A stretch of DNA of 60,006 nucleotides from Anaerolineales bacterium (GTDB lineage: Bacteria; Chloroflexota; Anaerolineae; Anaerolineales; Villigracilaceae): the NCBI GenBank assembly GCA_020851785.1, contig JADZCC010000017.1:1-60006 (forward strand), written 5' to 3'. Made by a program: the position numbers and the translations under genes. The notes beneath the pieces were generated by a model that was given only the letters and a program-made list of their open reading frames with translations, was not told the origin of the DNA and did no database searches. Shown here piece by piece: positions 1 to 7,726 of the stretch; positions within the stretch are counted from its first letter, which is position 1, and the number at the start of each line of letters is the position of its first letter.

Positions 1-61
1 AGTTTTTTATAGAGCCTCGTAGTTGTTTTCTTCTCCGCGTTCTCTGCGACTCCGCGGTCAA

Positions 62-1258
62 TTATTTCTTCTTCCATTCAGGTTCGTAAAATGGGAGTTT
101 AACAACGCGCGCTGGCGCATGTTGACGATGATGTTCCACCGTGATTTCCATGCGTACATTTGTGCCGACTTCATAATATGGTTTTTGCAAATGTGCCAAG
201 GCGATATATTTCTTCAACAGCGGCGACCATGTTGACGTGGATGCGTATCCAACCTGAACGCTTCCAACAAAAATTGGCAAACTTCCACGAACAGCCATGC
301 CAGGGATTTGTGGCGGCAGGTTAACTTGCTTGAAGAGGTTTTCCATCCCCACCCAATCCACTTCCAAGCCGACCATTTTCCATAATGAGCCTTCGCGTTT
401 TTCTTTTTCCAAGGCGCGCCTGCCCACAAAATAACCTTGCTTGTCTAATGCCACTGTCCAATCCAGACCCAATTCATAAGGCGATGATTTTTGCGACTCG
501 ATCCACGCATGAGTTGTGGATGTGTAATCTACATCCAACATGAACAAACCTGCTTCCACGCGCGCCATATCCATGGCGAGGATGCCAACAGGCGTAATGC
601 CATAATCCGCGCCTGCTCCCATGAGTGTGTCCCAAATCTTGATGGCGTCTTTGGCGTCCATCCAAATTTCATAACCGAGGTCGCCCGTGTAGCCTGTTCT
701 CGAAATGGTGACTTCAATTCCTTTGATTTTATTTTTCATCAAACGGAAGTATTTCAAATCGTCAACTTGAGTTTCCACAACTTTGTTCAATACTTTTCTG
801 GTGTTTGGACCCTGAAAACTCAACGCCGCAACTTCATCCGTGACTTCGCTGATTTCAACTTCCATGCCGACGGCGTTCATTGTCAGCCAGCGTAAATTTG
901 GTTCGGCGGCAGTCAGGCGAAATATCTGGTCTTCGAGGCGGGTAACCGTGCCATCGTCAATCATCTTGCCTTCTTCGTCGCACCAGCCCGTGTATGCGAC
1001 TTGTCCCACTTTCATTTTGTGGATGTCTCTTGTGGTGACACGATGTAACAACGCCGCGGCATCTTTCCCCTTGATGATGTACTTGATCAATGGCGAAACG
1101 TCAATCAACGCCGCAGAATTGCGGATTGCCCAATATTCTCTATCAAGCACATGCTCGTACGAGCCAGCGGCAAAATATCCCGCCCACTTGCGCCAGTTCT
1201 GCGGCTGACACAACGCGGAGGTTCTTTCATGAAATGGGGTGGTTTTGAGATTGAACAT
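62..1258 (-). CDS. GcvT-family aminomethyltransferase-like protein
   Basis: A 398-residue protein of the folate-binding GcvT/aminomethyltransferase family. N-terminal residues 1-280 carry the family fold, with segments such as LSFQGPN, SRTGYTGDLGYEIW and the basic KYIIKGKDAAALLHRVTT stretch. The C-terminal barrel domain follows (VGLEVDW onward). No gcvH or gcvP lies beside it, so it is more likely a stand-alone THF-dependent demethylase or methyltransferase than the glycine cleavage T subunit. The substrate cannot be told from sequence. The ribosome binding site is weak (AAAGGTTAATTAA). A near copy of its first 30 codons lies about 600 bp upstream at 1758-1859 with a better promoter and RBS, so the gene may have been cut off from its original start region. 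Confidence 0.8.
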   Translation of the reverse strand: MFNLKTTPFHERTSALCQPQNWRKWAGYFAAGSYEHVLDREYWAIRNSAALIDVSPLIKYIIKGKDAAALLHRVTTRDIHKMKVGQVAYTGWCDEEGKMIDDGTVTRLEDQIFRLTAAEPNLRWLTMNAVGMEVEISEVTDEVAALSFQGPNTRKVLNKVVETQVDDLKYFRLMKNKIKGIEVTISRTGYTGDLGYEIWMDAKDAIKIWDTLMGAGADYGITPVGILAMDMARVEAGLFMLDVDYTSTTHAWIESQKSSPYELGLDWTVALDKQGYFVGRRALEKEKREGSLWKMVGLEVDWVGMENLFKQVNLPPQIPGMAVRGSLPIFVGSVQVGYASTSTWSPLLKKYIALAHLQKPYYEVGTNVRMEITVEHHRQHAPARVVKLPFYEPEWKKK

Positions 1259-1370
1259 TTAATTAACCTTTGACAACGCTTTCTAATTAAGTTTCTTTTT
1301 GAAAAAACTCTCGTTCTTTACCTTCCACCTTTGACCATCTTTTCGCTCTGGCTCATCTTCCGGATACTTT

Positions 1371-1700
1371 TCACAGACTTTTCCCCTTTGCTCTTGGTCT
1401 GCGCCTGTTCATGGTCAGTTCTTCCTGTTCTTTTACAGAATAGAACGACAATGCTTTTTCGAGCAACGCTTTCAACTCAGCCAAAAACGGATAACGTGGA
1501 TTGAACACATACGGGCGCGTCCGCCCAACGGAGCGGCTGATCAGCACGCCGCTTTTCTCAAACTTGTCCAATTGCAGTTGAATGGATTTCAAGTCTGCTC
1601 CATAATAACTGGCAATCTCACGGGCGTAGCCTTCTTCGCGGCTAAAAATATAAATCAGCGCCCGTTCTGCGTTTTTTGAACCAAGAAGCGATTCGATCAT
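1371..1700 (-). CDS. Winged-helix transcriptional regulator
   Basis: A 109-residue winged helix-turn-helix protein. It begins LLGSKNAERALIYIFS, has the helix pair around REIASYYGADLKSIQLQLDKF and the wing GVLISRSVGRTRPYVFNP, and ends in a basic tail (RRRPRAKGK). This architecture is common for small regulators found beside nucleotidyltransferase or toxin genes, but no such partner is present here. The start codon lies 31 bp from a perfect inverted repeat (1732-1754), which suggests autoregulation. The gene lies between two copies of the 5' end of the GcvT-like gene, so it looks like an inserted cassette. DNA binding is a family inference; its targets are unknown. Confidence 0.75.
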   Translation of the reverse strand: MIESLLGSKNAERALIYIFSREEGYAREIASYYGADLKSIQLQLDKFEKSGVLISRSVGRTRPYVFNPRYPFLAELKALLEKALSFYSVKEQEELTMNRRRPRAKGKSL

Positions 1701-1731
1701 GGCGATTCCTCGTGACGGAAAAATACCTTCA

Positions 1732-1754
1732 AATGACGTATATTTTACGTCATT
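1732..1754. promoter_or_regulatory. Perfect 9-bp inverted repeat, probable operator
   Basis: AATGACGTA, 5-bp spacer TATTT, then TACGTCATT: a perfect dyad just upstream of the winged-helix gene that reads leftward from 1700. Size and position fit a dimeric repressor site, most simply that regulator's own operator. Confidence 0.6.
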
Positions 1755-1757
1755 ATA

Positions 1758-1859
1758 TCAGCTCTGCTCGGCGAAATATCCAGTCCACTTGCGCCAGTTC
1801 TGCGGCTGGCACAACGCGGAGGTTCTTTCATGAAATGGGGTGGTTTTCAAGTTAAGCAT
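1758..1859 (-). pseudogene. Truncated copy of the GcvT-like gene 5' end
   Basis: Reading leftward from an ATG at 1859, 33 codons before a TGA give MLNLKTTPFHERTSALCQPQ and on to NWRKWTGYFAEQS. This is nearly identical to the first 30 residues of the GcvT-like protein at 62-1258. The DNA match spans about 90 bp with roughly ten differences, then stops abruptly. The fragment has its own good RBS (GGAGAATCCC) and an AT-rich promoter-like stretch (TATATATAAT) upstream, which the full-length copy lacks. It is either a remnant left when the winged-helix segment was inserted or a partial tandem duplication. Confidence 0.8.
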
Positions 1860-1938
1860 GGGATTCTCCAAACGCTGATATTGTACATTATATATAATTC
1901 TGCGGCAAATCGTTTTGCCCATCCTTCGGCGTGGCGCA

Positions 1939-1980
1939 TAAAAAATCCGTTGTTCAGCCCGGCGGCTGTGAACAACGGAT
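1939..1980 (-). terminator. Intrinsic terminator after the hemerythrin-like gene
   Basis: A 12-bp perfect stem (ATCCGTTGTTCA with TGAACAACGGAT, loop 1957-1968) is followed on the minus strand by a run of six T. It lies 36 bp beyond the stop codon at 2016. Confidence 0.85.
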
Positions 1981-2015
1981 GATTACTTTGGTGGAAGGGA
2001 CAATTCCCGTGGGGC

Positions 2016-2573
2016 TTATTTCCAGTCTTTGAATTCTTCTTCCAACTCGTGGATAATCTGGATGTATTTCTCGGCGCCGTCTTTTAACCCGCCCTCAAAG
2101 ACAATCGCTTTAATGTCTTCGGTCACTTTTTCTTCGGCTTCCATCGGTAGCGTTTGCTCAATCAGCGGGTAGATTAAGGTCTTGAGGCGTTCCAGGTGCT
2201 GACGGAGCGTACTGGAATATTCGTGTGCGGCCCAGCCCACGTCGGCGCGGGCGCTTTCATCTCCATTTTGCCAGGCCGTCGCCGCGCCAGCAATGGATTC
2301 TGCGTTCTCGGCGCAATTCTTTTGATCGGCGCGTAACGTGCCCACCGGCCCTTGGGTGTCTGAAAAGCCGCCGTCAATCAGGATGTTAATTAAAACTTCT
2401 TCTTTTCTAAAGAAGCCCGCTTGAATATAGTCCTGTATGAACGTGTGCGCCTGCAAAAAGAATTTTGCTTTGGCGCGTTTGTTGGTGCGAACTTCCAGAG
2501 AGGCGCCGCCCAGGACATTGAGAAAACGGGCAATCTGTTCCTGGTCGGTTTGTAAATTTCTAGGCACGCGCAT
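2016..2573 (-). CDS. Degenerate hemerythrin-like protein
   Basis: A 185-residue, probably cytoplasmic four-helix protein that follows the layout of hemerythrin HHE-domain proteins: an N-terminal helix, FIQDYIQAGFFRKEE, then GGFSDTQGPVGTLRADQ, then STLRQHLERLKTLIYPLIEQ. In the family these places read HHxKEE, EH and REHIxKENxVLFP, and their His/Glu residues hold the di-iron centre. Here HH is FF, the EH motif is DQ, and the Glu after RQH is Leu, so almost all iron ligands are gone. The fold is probably kept while metal or oxygen binding is lost. It is the last gene of a leftward group (DinB-like, folK, FAH hydrolase) and ends in a strong terminator. Confidence 0.65.
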   Translation of the reverse strand: MRVPRNLQTDQEQIARFLNVLGGASLEVRTNKRAKAKFFLQAHTFIQDYIQAGFFRKEEVLINILIDGGFSDTQGPVGTLRADQKNCAENAESIAGAATAWQNGDESARADVGWAAHEYSSTLRQHLERLKTLIYPLIEQTLPMEAEEKVTEDIKAIVFEGGLKDGAEKYIQIIHELEEEFKDWK

Positions 2574-2611
2574 AATTTTCCGTCGCTTTTAATGAAGATG
2601 AATAAAGTATA

Positions 2612-3367
2612 TCATTTGACCGGGTTGCTTAACTTCCCCAATCCCTCAATTTCAACATCCACCAAATCGCCGGGCCGAAGCGCGCCCACTCCGGCGGGCG
2701 TGCCGGTAAAGATCAGGTCGCCCGGTTCCAGCGTCATAATCGAGGAAATATAAGCGATCAGCGTGGCCACGTTGAAGAGCATGTCGCGGGTGGAGGCCAT
2801 CTGGCGCATTTGCCCGTTGATGCGGCAGGTGACAACGGCATCGGATGCGTCAAAGTCCGTGTCAATCCACGGGCCAAACGGGCAGAAGGTATCAAAGCCT
2901 TTGGCGCGGGTCCATTGGCCGTCACTTTTTTGCAGGTCGCGCGCGGTGATGTCGTTGCCGATGGTGTAGCCGAAGAGATAGTCTTTGGTGCTTTCGGCGG
3001 TGACGTTTTTAGCGCGTTGGCCAATCACGGCGACGAGTTCCGCTTCATGCTCCACCTGGGCGGATTGCGGCGGAAGATGCACGCTCTCCCCGTTGGCAAT
3101 GATGGCGGAGGGCGGCTTGAAAAAGAGGAGCGGCGTTTTGGGAATTTCATTGCCCAACTCTTTGGCATGTTCCACATAATTGCGCCCCACGCAAACGATC
3201 TTGCTCGGTTCGCACGGGGGGAGTAGTTTTAATTCCGTCACGGGCGTGCGGGCTTCTCTTCTACGATATTCCCCAAAAATGTTTCCCTGAATTTCGCCCA
3301 CTTTATTTTCCAACATCCAGCCGTATTTTGGTTCTTCCCCGTCGTTTTGATAACGAATAATTCTCAT
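2612..3367 (-). CDS. Fumarylacetoacetate hydrolase family protein
   Basis: A 251-residue member of the FAH family of metal-dependent C-C hydrolases, isomerases and decarboxylases. The core shows CVGRNYVEHAKELG, the metal site EHEAELVAVIG (Glu-x-Glu plus a downstream Asp), GYTIGNDITARDLQ, and the C-terminal GDLIFTGTPAGVG. It matches the short single-domain type that acts on acylpyruvates or 2-oxo-diene acids (such as 2-hydroxyhepta-2,4-diene-1,7-dioate isomerase), not full-length fumarylacetoacetase. It follows folK by 7 bp in the same direction, so they are probably co-transcribed. No aromatic degradation genes are nearby, so the substrate is open; oxaloacetate tautomerase or decarboxylase activity is also known in this group. 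Confidence 0.88.
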   Translation of the reverse strand: MRIIRYQNDGEEPKYGWMLENKVGEIQGNIFGEYRRREARTPVTELKLLPPCEPSKIVCVGRNYVEHAKELGNEIPKTPLLFFKPPSAIIANGESVHLPPQSAQVEHEAELVAVIGQRAKNVTAESTKDYLFGYTIGNDITARDLQKSDGQWTRAKGFDTFCPFGPWIDTDFDASDAVVTCRINGQMRQMASTRDMLFNVATLIAYISSIMTLEPGDLIFTGTPAGVGALRPGDLVDVEIEGLGKLSNPVK

Positions 3368-3374
3368 TGCGAGC

Positions 3375-3860
3375 TTATTTCCCCTCGTACTTTTGAATCC
3401 CAGTTTGGTCGAGGGTCGCCAGTAGCTCGCTCACAGACTGGTTCAAAACTGGATGGATAAGAGCCGGCGCGAGTTCCGCCAGCGGCGCCAGCACAAAAGC
3501 CCGTTCATGCAAACGTGGGTGTGGAATTTGAATGCCGGGTTCGTCAATCATCTGATCGTCAAAAAAAAGAATGTCCACGTCAATCACGCGCGGGCCGTTT
3601 TCAAACGTAGCCGTGCGCCCCAGCGCCACTTCCAGCCGTTTTAGGTGCTGAAGCAAAGGCTCGGCTTGCAGGTAGGTTTCCACGCAGATGACTTGGTTGA
3701 GGAAGGGCGGCTGGTCTTTGTAGCCCCAGGGCGGGGTTTCATAGACGGAGGATTTGGCGCGCACGTTCATTTGCGGCGTGAGGTTGTTGATCAGGTTTTT
3801 TAGATTGGACAGGCGCATGCCCATATTACTACCGAGCGCGAGATAGACAGTGTGATCCAT
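3375..3860 (-). CDS. folK: HPPK, 6-hydroxymethyl-dihydropterin pyrophosphokinase (copy 1)
   Basis: A 161-residue FolK that transfers pyrophosphate from ATP to 6-hydroxymethyl-7,8-dihydropterin in folate synthesis. All family hallmarks are present: LALGSNMG at the N-terminus, YETPPWGYKDQPPFLN, GRTATFENGPRVIDVDILFF with the DxD metal pair, and IPHPRLHERAFVLAPLAEL. Length is normal. It sits 3 bp after the DinB-like gene and 7 bp before the FAH hydrolase, in one operon. A second, more divergent copy lies at 17038-17514 beside folB. This one keeps the complete active site and is the better candidate for the housekeeping enzyme. Confidence 0.93.
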   Translation of the reverse strand: MDHTVYLALGSNMGMRLSNLKNLINNLTPQMNVRAKSSVYETPPWGYKDQPPFLNQVICVETYLQAEPLLQHLKRLEVALGRTATFENGPRVIDVDILFFDDQMIDEPGIQIPHPRLHERAFVLAPLAELAPALIHPVLNQSVSELLATLDQTGIQKYEGK

Positions 3861-3863
3861 GGG

Positions 3864-4709
3864 TTATTTAATCGAATGGTCGTCGTAATGTTCGATGACG
3901 TTGGTGGCCAGCCAGTTGGCGAGAGTGGGATTCTCAAAGGCGCTTTCGGGCAGGTCTTGCGCGAGATGAACCAATTCCAGGCGGGCGGCTTCAAACGCTT
4001 TGCGAACTTCCGCCGAACTGGCGTTTTGTTGGGCGTTGACGAGCGTTGCGTTGAATTCGTCCACGTTCGGCTCGGTATAGGTATAGTTCGGGTCGGCCAG
4101 CGCGTGCTTGACGATTTTCAACGCTTCGTTCCACCAGCCAACGATGTGCGCGAGCAGGTCTTCAAATTTTGCAAAGCCTTGCGCGTTTAGAAATTCGGAT
4201 TTATTTTCAAGCGCGTCAAAGCGTTGCGCGTAAGTTGACCATTCGTTTTCCAGCGTGTCCAGCAACAGGAAGCGACTCAGCGCCACGAGATGTTCGCGGG
4301 CATGCGCGATAAAGATGCCGTTCGTCCACGAACGCAGGCGGCGATTTTCTTCGTAGGTATCTTTGTAGATGGATTTCAAATCCACCACGGCTTTTTGGCG
4401 GGTCTTTTCAAAGTGATTCAGAAAAATCCCCTCAGGCCAGGATTTATATTTGGCGACGGCCTCGGCGTTGAAGGCGTCGTAATCATATTTTTTGCGTGGG
4501 TATTCGCGGTCTTCCGCCAACGCCATGATGATCGGCATGCCTTCTTCCCACCAGGCCACAATGTGCGCCAGCATATCTCGAAATTCGGCGTAGCCCTGTT
4601 TGTGGACGAGCGCCGCCCCATCTTCCGGACTCCAGCGGCTAAACCTGGCGACGTATGTCGCCCATTCATGGTCAAGGAAATTAACGACGCGCTGTTTGTA
4701 GTTGGCCAT
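3864..4709 (-). CDS. Two-domain DinB/ClbS-like four-helix protein
   Basis: A 281-residue protein made of two similar halves of about 140 residues. Each half has LxxEWxTYxxRF near its start, then AxxHIVxWWxE (AHIVAWWEEGMP and AHIVGWWNEALK), a YxxDxFNA segment, and a C-terminal helix ending in HAREHL or IEHYDDH. This is the DinB-like/ClbS (DUF1706) helical bundle. The spaced His residues in some relatives bind metal or serve in thiol transfer or colibactin resistance. The duplication puts both bundles in one chain. It is the first gene of the folK operon. Biochemical role unknown. Confidence 0.7.
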   Translation of the reverse strand: MANYKQRVVNFLDHEWATYVARFSRWSPEDGAALVHKQGYAEFRDMLAHIVAWWEEGMPIIMALAEDREYPRKKYDYDAFNAEAVAKYKSWPEGIFLNHFEKTRQKAVVDLKSIYKDTYEENRRLRSWTNGIFIAHAREHLVALSRFLLLDTLENEWSTYAQRFDALENKSEFLNAQGFAKFEDLLAHIVGWWNEALKIVKHALADPNYTYTEPNVDEFNATLVNAQQNASSAEVRKAFEAARLELVHLAQDLPESAFENPTLANWLATNVIEHYDDHSIK

Positions 4710-4936
4710 TCCTACCTCGGTGAACTGATTCTCGGCTTAGGTGCGTTACCTGTCAGGCTAATTTTACCCGCATTCTGAATGGGAGGAAAATACTTTGCAG
4801 ATTTGTAATACAGGGATAATGAACGGGCCGACGGGGGGCGGGCTGGTTCGGTTTTCTTTGGCAGTTCCCACGCTGAAACTTCGCCTTATAATGGGCGGGA
4901 AAGCGCATTCCATACTTTCAATCAAGGAGCTAAACG

Positions 4937-5284
4937 ATGAACTTACTGGTAAATATCCTCGTGGGGTTGAGCGCGTTGTTGCATTTTGGTTTTCTCTATT
5001 TGGAAATGGCTCTCTGGGACAAGCCCTTCGGCAGAAAAACGTTTCGGATGACGGAGGAACAAGCCAAAGCCTCGAAAACGCTGGCCCTGAATCAGGGCCT
5101 TTATAACGGCTTTCTCGCCGCCGGTTTGATCTGGGGATTGTTTGCAGGCGATGCGGTGAAAATCTTCTTCTTAAGTTGCGTCGTCATCGCCGGAATCTTT
5201 GGCGCGTTAACCGTGAGTAAGCGCATCTTTTATATTCAGGCCCTGCCCGCGTTGTTGGCGCTGGTCATTTTATTGGCGTTTTAA
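4937..5284 (+). CDS. DUF1304 small membrane protein
   Basis: A 115-residue integral membrane protein with about four hydrophobic helices. It matches the DUF1304 family: LHFGFLYLEMALWDKPFGRKTF near the N-terminus, then ALNQGLYNGFLAAGLIWG and a C-terminal pair of helices. The start is set by AAGGAG eight bases upstream of the ATG, and a TATAAT box lies at 4887-4892. Function is unknown for the family. It stands alone and converges on homoserine dehydrogenase across a shared terminator. Overlapping longer frames upstream were not used because they lack an RBS. Confidence 0.85.
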   Translation: MNLLVNILVGLSALLHFGFLYLEMALWDKPFGRKTFRMTEEQAKASKTLALNQGLYNGFLAAGLIWGLFAGDAVKIFFLSCVVIAGIFGALTVSKRIFYIQALPALLALVILLAF

Positions 5285-5289
5285 ACAAT

Positions 5290-5320
5290 CAGGCGGCCGG
5301 TAGGGCCGCCTGAAATTTAT
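5290..5320. terminator. Bidirectional terminator
   Basis: A CAGGCGGCC/GGCCGCCTG stem with a 5-nt loop lies between the stops of two convergent genes (DUF1304 ending 5284, homoserine dehydrogenase ending 5317). An AT-rich stretch follows on the plus side. Confidence 0.75.
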
Positions 5321-6357
5321 TTCACTACGTTCACAAAATCCGCAAATAAACCGTAGGCGGTTTCTTCCGGCCCGCCGGTGAGGCCGGGTTTTTCCGACAG
5401 GACAATCGAGTAGTCCAGAATCACGTCGGTTCTAAAGGTGACGCCCGTGCTGGAGTTCATCATGCCATATAAAGGCGAGGTTGAATCCACCAATTGGGGG
5501 GAAACGCTCGCCTTGATTTCTCCATTTATTTTTTCAGCGGAACAAACTAATTTATATCTCTTATTTTCACGTTTGGCCTGTGCAATCATTTCCGGCGTAA
5601 TGCCGCGAACGCCGGTGGGATTCACTGCCTGCGGCGTCATGGGCGTATCCCACAACACGGTGACCAGCGCGGCCACTTTGATCGCCGCGTCCCAGCCATC
5701 CACATCGTTGGTGGGGTCGGTTTCGGCCAGCCCAATTTTTTGGGCGTAGGCGAGGGCTTGTTCGTAAGTTTCGCCGTCTTCCATGCGGGATAAGATGACG
5801 TTGGTGGTGGCGTTCAAAATGCCTTTGAAAGATTCAAGCTCTGCCAGCGGAAACGCTTCGCGTAACACGCTGAAAACTGGCGCGCCGCCCATCACCGCGG
5901 ATTCATGCCGGAAGATTTTTCCCTGCGCTTTCGCCAGCGCGATTAACTCGCGATAGCCATGCACGACCGGGCCTTTGTTGGCGGTGCTGACGTGCATCCC
6001 CAACTTTAGCGCCGTGCGAATGTGATCCAGCGCGGGTTGGCCGGTTTGGGTGTTGACCGGCGAGTTCTCAAACATAAAATCGGCTGAGGAATGTTGAATG
6101 ACTTCGAGGGAATTGGTAATGGGGAATGGGGAGTCGTTCAATGCCGAAATATCTTTTCCGCTTTCCACTAATTCCAAAGCCTTTTCAATATCTAATCCGT
6201 TGGGGTTGACTGCAAATCCGTGCCGTCCGGTGGAAATGCCGGTGAATGCAAAGGTGACGCCATATTTAGATTTCAAAATGGCTTGCTTGCGAATTAATAA
6301 TTTGGCCAGCGAACGGGCGACGTTGCCAAAACCGATGAAGGCGAGGTTGTAGTGCAT
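5317..6357 (-). CDS. hom: Homoserine dehydrogenase
   Basis: A 346-residue NAD(P)H-dependent homoserine dehydrogenase that reduces aspartate semialdehyde to homoserine on the way to Thr and Met. It has an N-terminal Rossmann motif (LAFIGFGNVARSLAKLL), STANKGPVVHGYREL, ESAVMGGAPVFSVLRE, GILNATTNVILSRMEDG, and the catalytic region AETDPTNDVDGWDAAIKVAAL. It has neither the C-terminal ACT domain of the longer bacterial enzyme nor an aspartokinase fusion, so simple allosteric control by Thr is not visible. Monocistronic. Upstream of the ATG (6371-6403) is a GGTATCA-type heptad array. Confidence 0.92.
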   Translation of the reverse strand: MHYNLAFIGFGNVARSLAKLLIRKQAILKSKYGVTFAFTGISTGRHGFAVNPNGLDIEKALELVESGKDISALNDSPFPITNSLEVIQHSSADFMFENSPVNTQTGQPALDHIRTALKLGMHVSTANKGPVVHGYRELIALAKAQGKIFRHESAVMGGAPVFSVLREAFPLAELESFKGILNATTNVILSRMEDGETYEQALAYAQKIGLAETDPTNDVDGWDAAIKVAALVTVLWDTPMTPQAVNPTGVRGITPEMIAQAKRENKRYKLVCSAEKINGEIKASVSPQLVDSTSPLYGMMNSSTGVTFRTDVILDYSIVLSEKPGLTGGPEETAYGLFADFVNVVK

Positions 6358-6370
6358 GGGGGCTCCTAAG

Positions 6371-6403
6371 TGTCAGGTATCAGGTGTCAGGTATCAGGTG
6401 TCG
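6371..6403. repeat. Heptad tandem array (GTGTCAG/GTATCAG)
   Basis: Five consecutive 7-bp units (GTGTCAG, GTATCAG, GTGTCAG, GTATCAG, GTGTCGG) fill the short gap between the SCO1664-like gene and homoserine dehydrogenase. Same family as the arrays at 7108, 9413, 14828 and 40446. Confidence 0.85.
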
Positions 6404-6409
6404 GCGCGC

Positions 6410-7105
6410 TTAGATGGGCGGGTATGGATAGGCTCGGCGGCCTTGCATTGGGCGCGGAAAGGTTTTGTTCGCGCATAATCTTTCTGCGCGGCGCAACAGG
6501 GCGGCGATTTCGCCCGGGCTGAGATACGGCTGAAGGTTGGCGGACCAGGCCTCCGCTTGGGTCAGCGGCGCAAGCAGTGTATCAGAAATTTCCTCTCCGG
6601 CAAAATCCCAGATGACCGTGCGGAGCTTGGTTTCGGTGTGAAAACAAACGCCGTGATCAATGGCGTAAAGTTTGTGCGTGGCTTCTTCAAAAAAAATGTG
6701 GCCGCCTTTTCGGTCGGCGTTGTTGGCCAGCAAATCGAAAAAAACGACGGGGCGAAGTTGTTCTTTTTCGGTTTCTGTAAAGTTGAAGTAATGACGCTCC
6801 AGATCGTATTCGATATATTCTTGCAAAGAACCGGCGCCGTAGGGGCCGTCGTGGCGATACACGGTGAATGGCACGATGTGTAATCCCAGCGCTTCACTTA
6901 ATTGATAGGCCGCAACCTCGCGCAGGGAAAGCGTATTTTCAGGAAAATCCCAGAGCGGTTGCTCGCCCTGGCTGGGCTTATACACTGCCGGGTAAATTTT
7001 ATTTTCATATTCGACATCTACCAAAAAAGTGTAGTTTGACCCCAGCATGAACTGGCCCTTGAGGTTGTATTCACCGTGGGTTAATGCGGCTTGAATGGGA
7101 TTCAT
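6410..7105 (-). CDS. SCO1664-family (PI3/4-kinase-like) protein
   Basis: A 231-residue protein resembling the actinobacterial SCO1664 family, a distant phosphatidylinositol 3/4-kinase-like fold. Visible landmarks are YPAVYKPSQGEQPLWDFP (the Lys-containing N-lobe), SLREVAAYQLSEALGLHIVP, the catalytic-loop-like FFDLLANNADRKGGHIF, and LYAIDHGVCFH, where IDHG resembles the Mg-binding DxG. Whether it phosphorylates anything is unknown. It lies just downstream of the DUF3090 gene, as in actinobacteria. No clear Shine-Dalgarno precedes the ATG because the position is filled by a heptad array (7108-7143). Confidence 0.8.
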   Translation of the reverse strand: MNPIQAALTHGEYNLKGQFMLGSNYTFLVDVEYENKIYPAVYKPSQGEQPLWDFPENTLSLREVAAYQLSEALGLHIVPFTVYRHDGPYGAGSLQEYIEYDLERHYFNFTETEKEQLRPVVFFDLLANNADRKGGHIFFEEATHKLYAIDHGVCFHTETKLRTVIWDFAGEEISDTLLAPLTQAEAWSANLQPYLSPGEIAALLRRAERLCANKTFPRPMQGRRAYPYPPI

Positions 7106-7107
7106 TG

Positions 7108-7143
7108 GGGAGGTTGCAGGTTGCAGTTACAGGTTGCAGGTTA
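7108..7143. repeat. Heptad array GGTTGCA overlapping a stop codon
   Basis: Units GGTTGCA, GGTTGCA, GTTACA, GGTTGCA and GGTTAAT lie between the SCO1664-like start (7105) and the DUF3090 stop (7141-7143). The last unit contributes to the TAA stop on the minus strand. Confidence 0.8.
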
Positions 7144-7668
7144 ATGCACGTGTCCATTTTTCTTTGGGCAAAAGTGACCTTCGGGTTCCATCGGTTGGCT
7201 ACATTGCGGGCAGATCGGCCGGCCGCGGGATGAAACGTCCTGTCCCCAACGGGCCAGCGCGCGCAATTGCGAGCGGCTCGTCCAAAAACGGGCCTGCGCC
7301 GCCGATTCTGGGTCGTCTTCTTCGGTGAGCAGTTCTTTGGTAAAGATCACCACACGGTCGCGGTCTTTGTCGTAGCCCAGCCCAATTTCACCGGCGCGAA
7401 AGAGCGGGTCCACCGGCGGGCTGATGCGCATGACGTGCTCCACATAATCGCCGGAGGCTTCGTCCAACTGCGGGTATTGCTGGGTGATCTGCGCCAGAAA
7501 TTGCTCAATCCCAATCGCCAGCGAAAGCAATTGCGCCTTTTCGATGATGATCGTGATCGTGCGCGCGTCTTGATAGGCTTGTAAATAAAACACGCGCTGG
7601 CCAGGCTTGCCAATCGCGTCAACGGTAATGTGGTCGCAGGGGTCTACGTCAATTTCAAAGCGGGGCAT
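7141..7668 (-). CDS. DUF3090 family protein
   Basis: A 175-residue DUF3090 protein. The N-terminal part, with FYLQAYQDARTITIIIEK, is the conserved core. Then come DPLFRAGEIGLGYDKDRDRVVI and a C-terminal zinc-ribbon-like segment CPQCSQPMEPEGHFCPKKNGH, with a CxxC and a further C/H cluster. It is probably a small metal-binding protein. In actinobacteria DUF3090, SCO1664 and a phosphomutase-like histidine phosphatase form a conserved neighbourhood near mshC/cysS; here only the pair is kept. The two genes are co-directional with a 35-bp gap and likely form one unit. Function unknown. Confidence 0.88.
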   Translation of the reverse strand: MPRFEIDVDPCDHITVDAIGKPGQRVFYLQAYQDARTITIIIEKAQLLSLAIGIEQFLAQITQQYPQLDEASGDYVEHVMRISPPVDPLFRAGEIGLGYDKDRDRVVIFTKELLTEEDDPESAAQARFWTSRSQLRALARWGQDVSSRGRPICPQCSQPMEPEGHFCPKKNGHVH

Positions 7669-7726
7669 AAGTTACCTTTTGTTCTTACAAGTATTATAAT
7701 GCAAACATCTTGCACAAGGAGTCGCC

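Noticed and set aside
4795..5106. Rightward frame overlapping the DUF1304 gene
   Set aside because: The overlapping DUF1304 frame has an RBS and clear family match; this one has neither.
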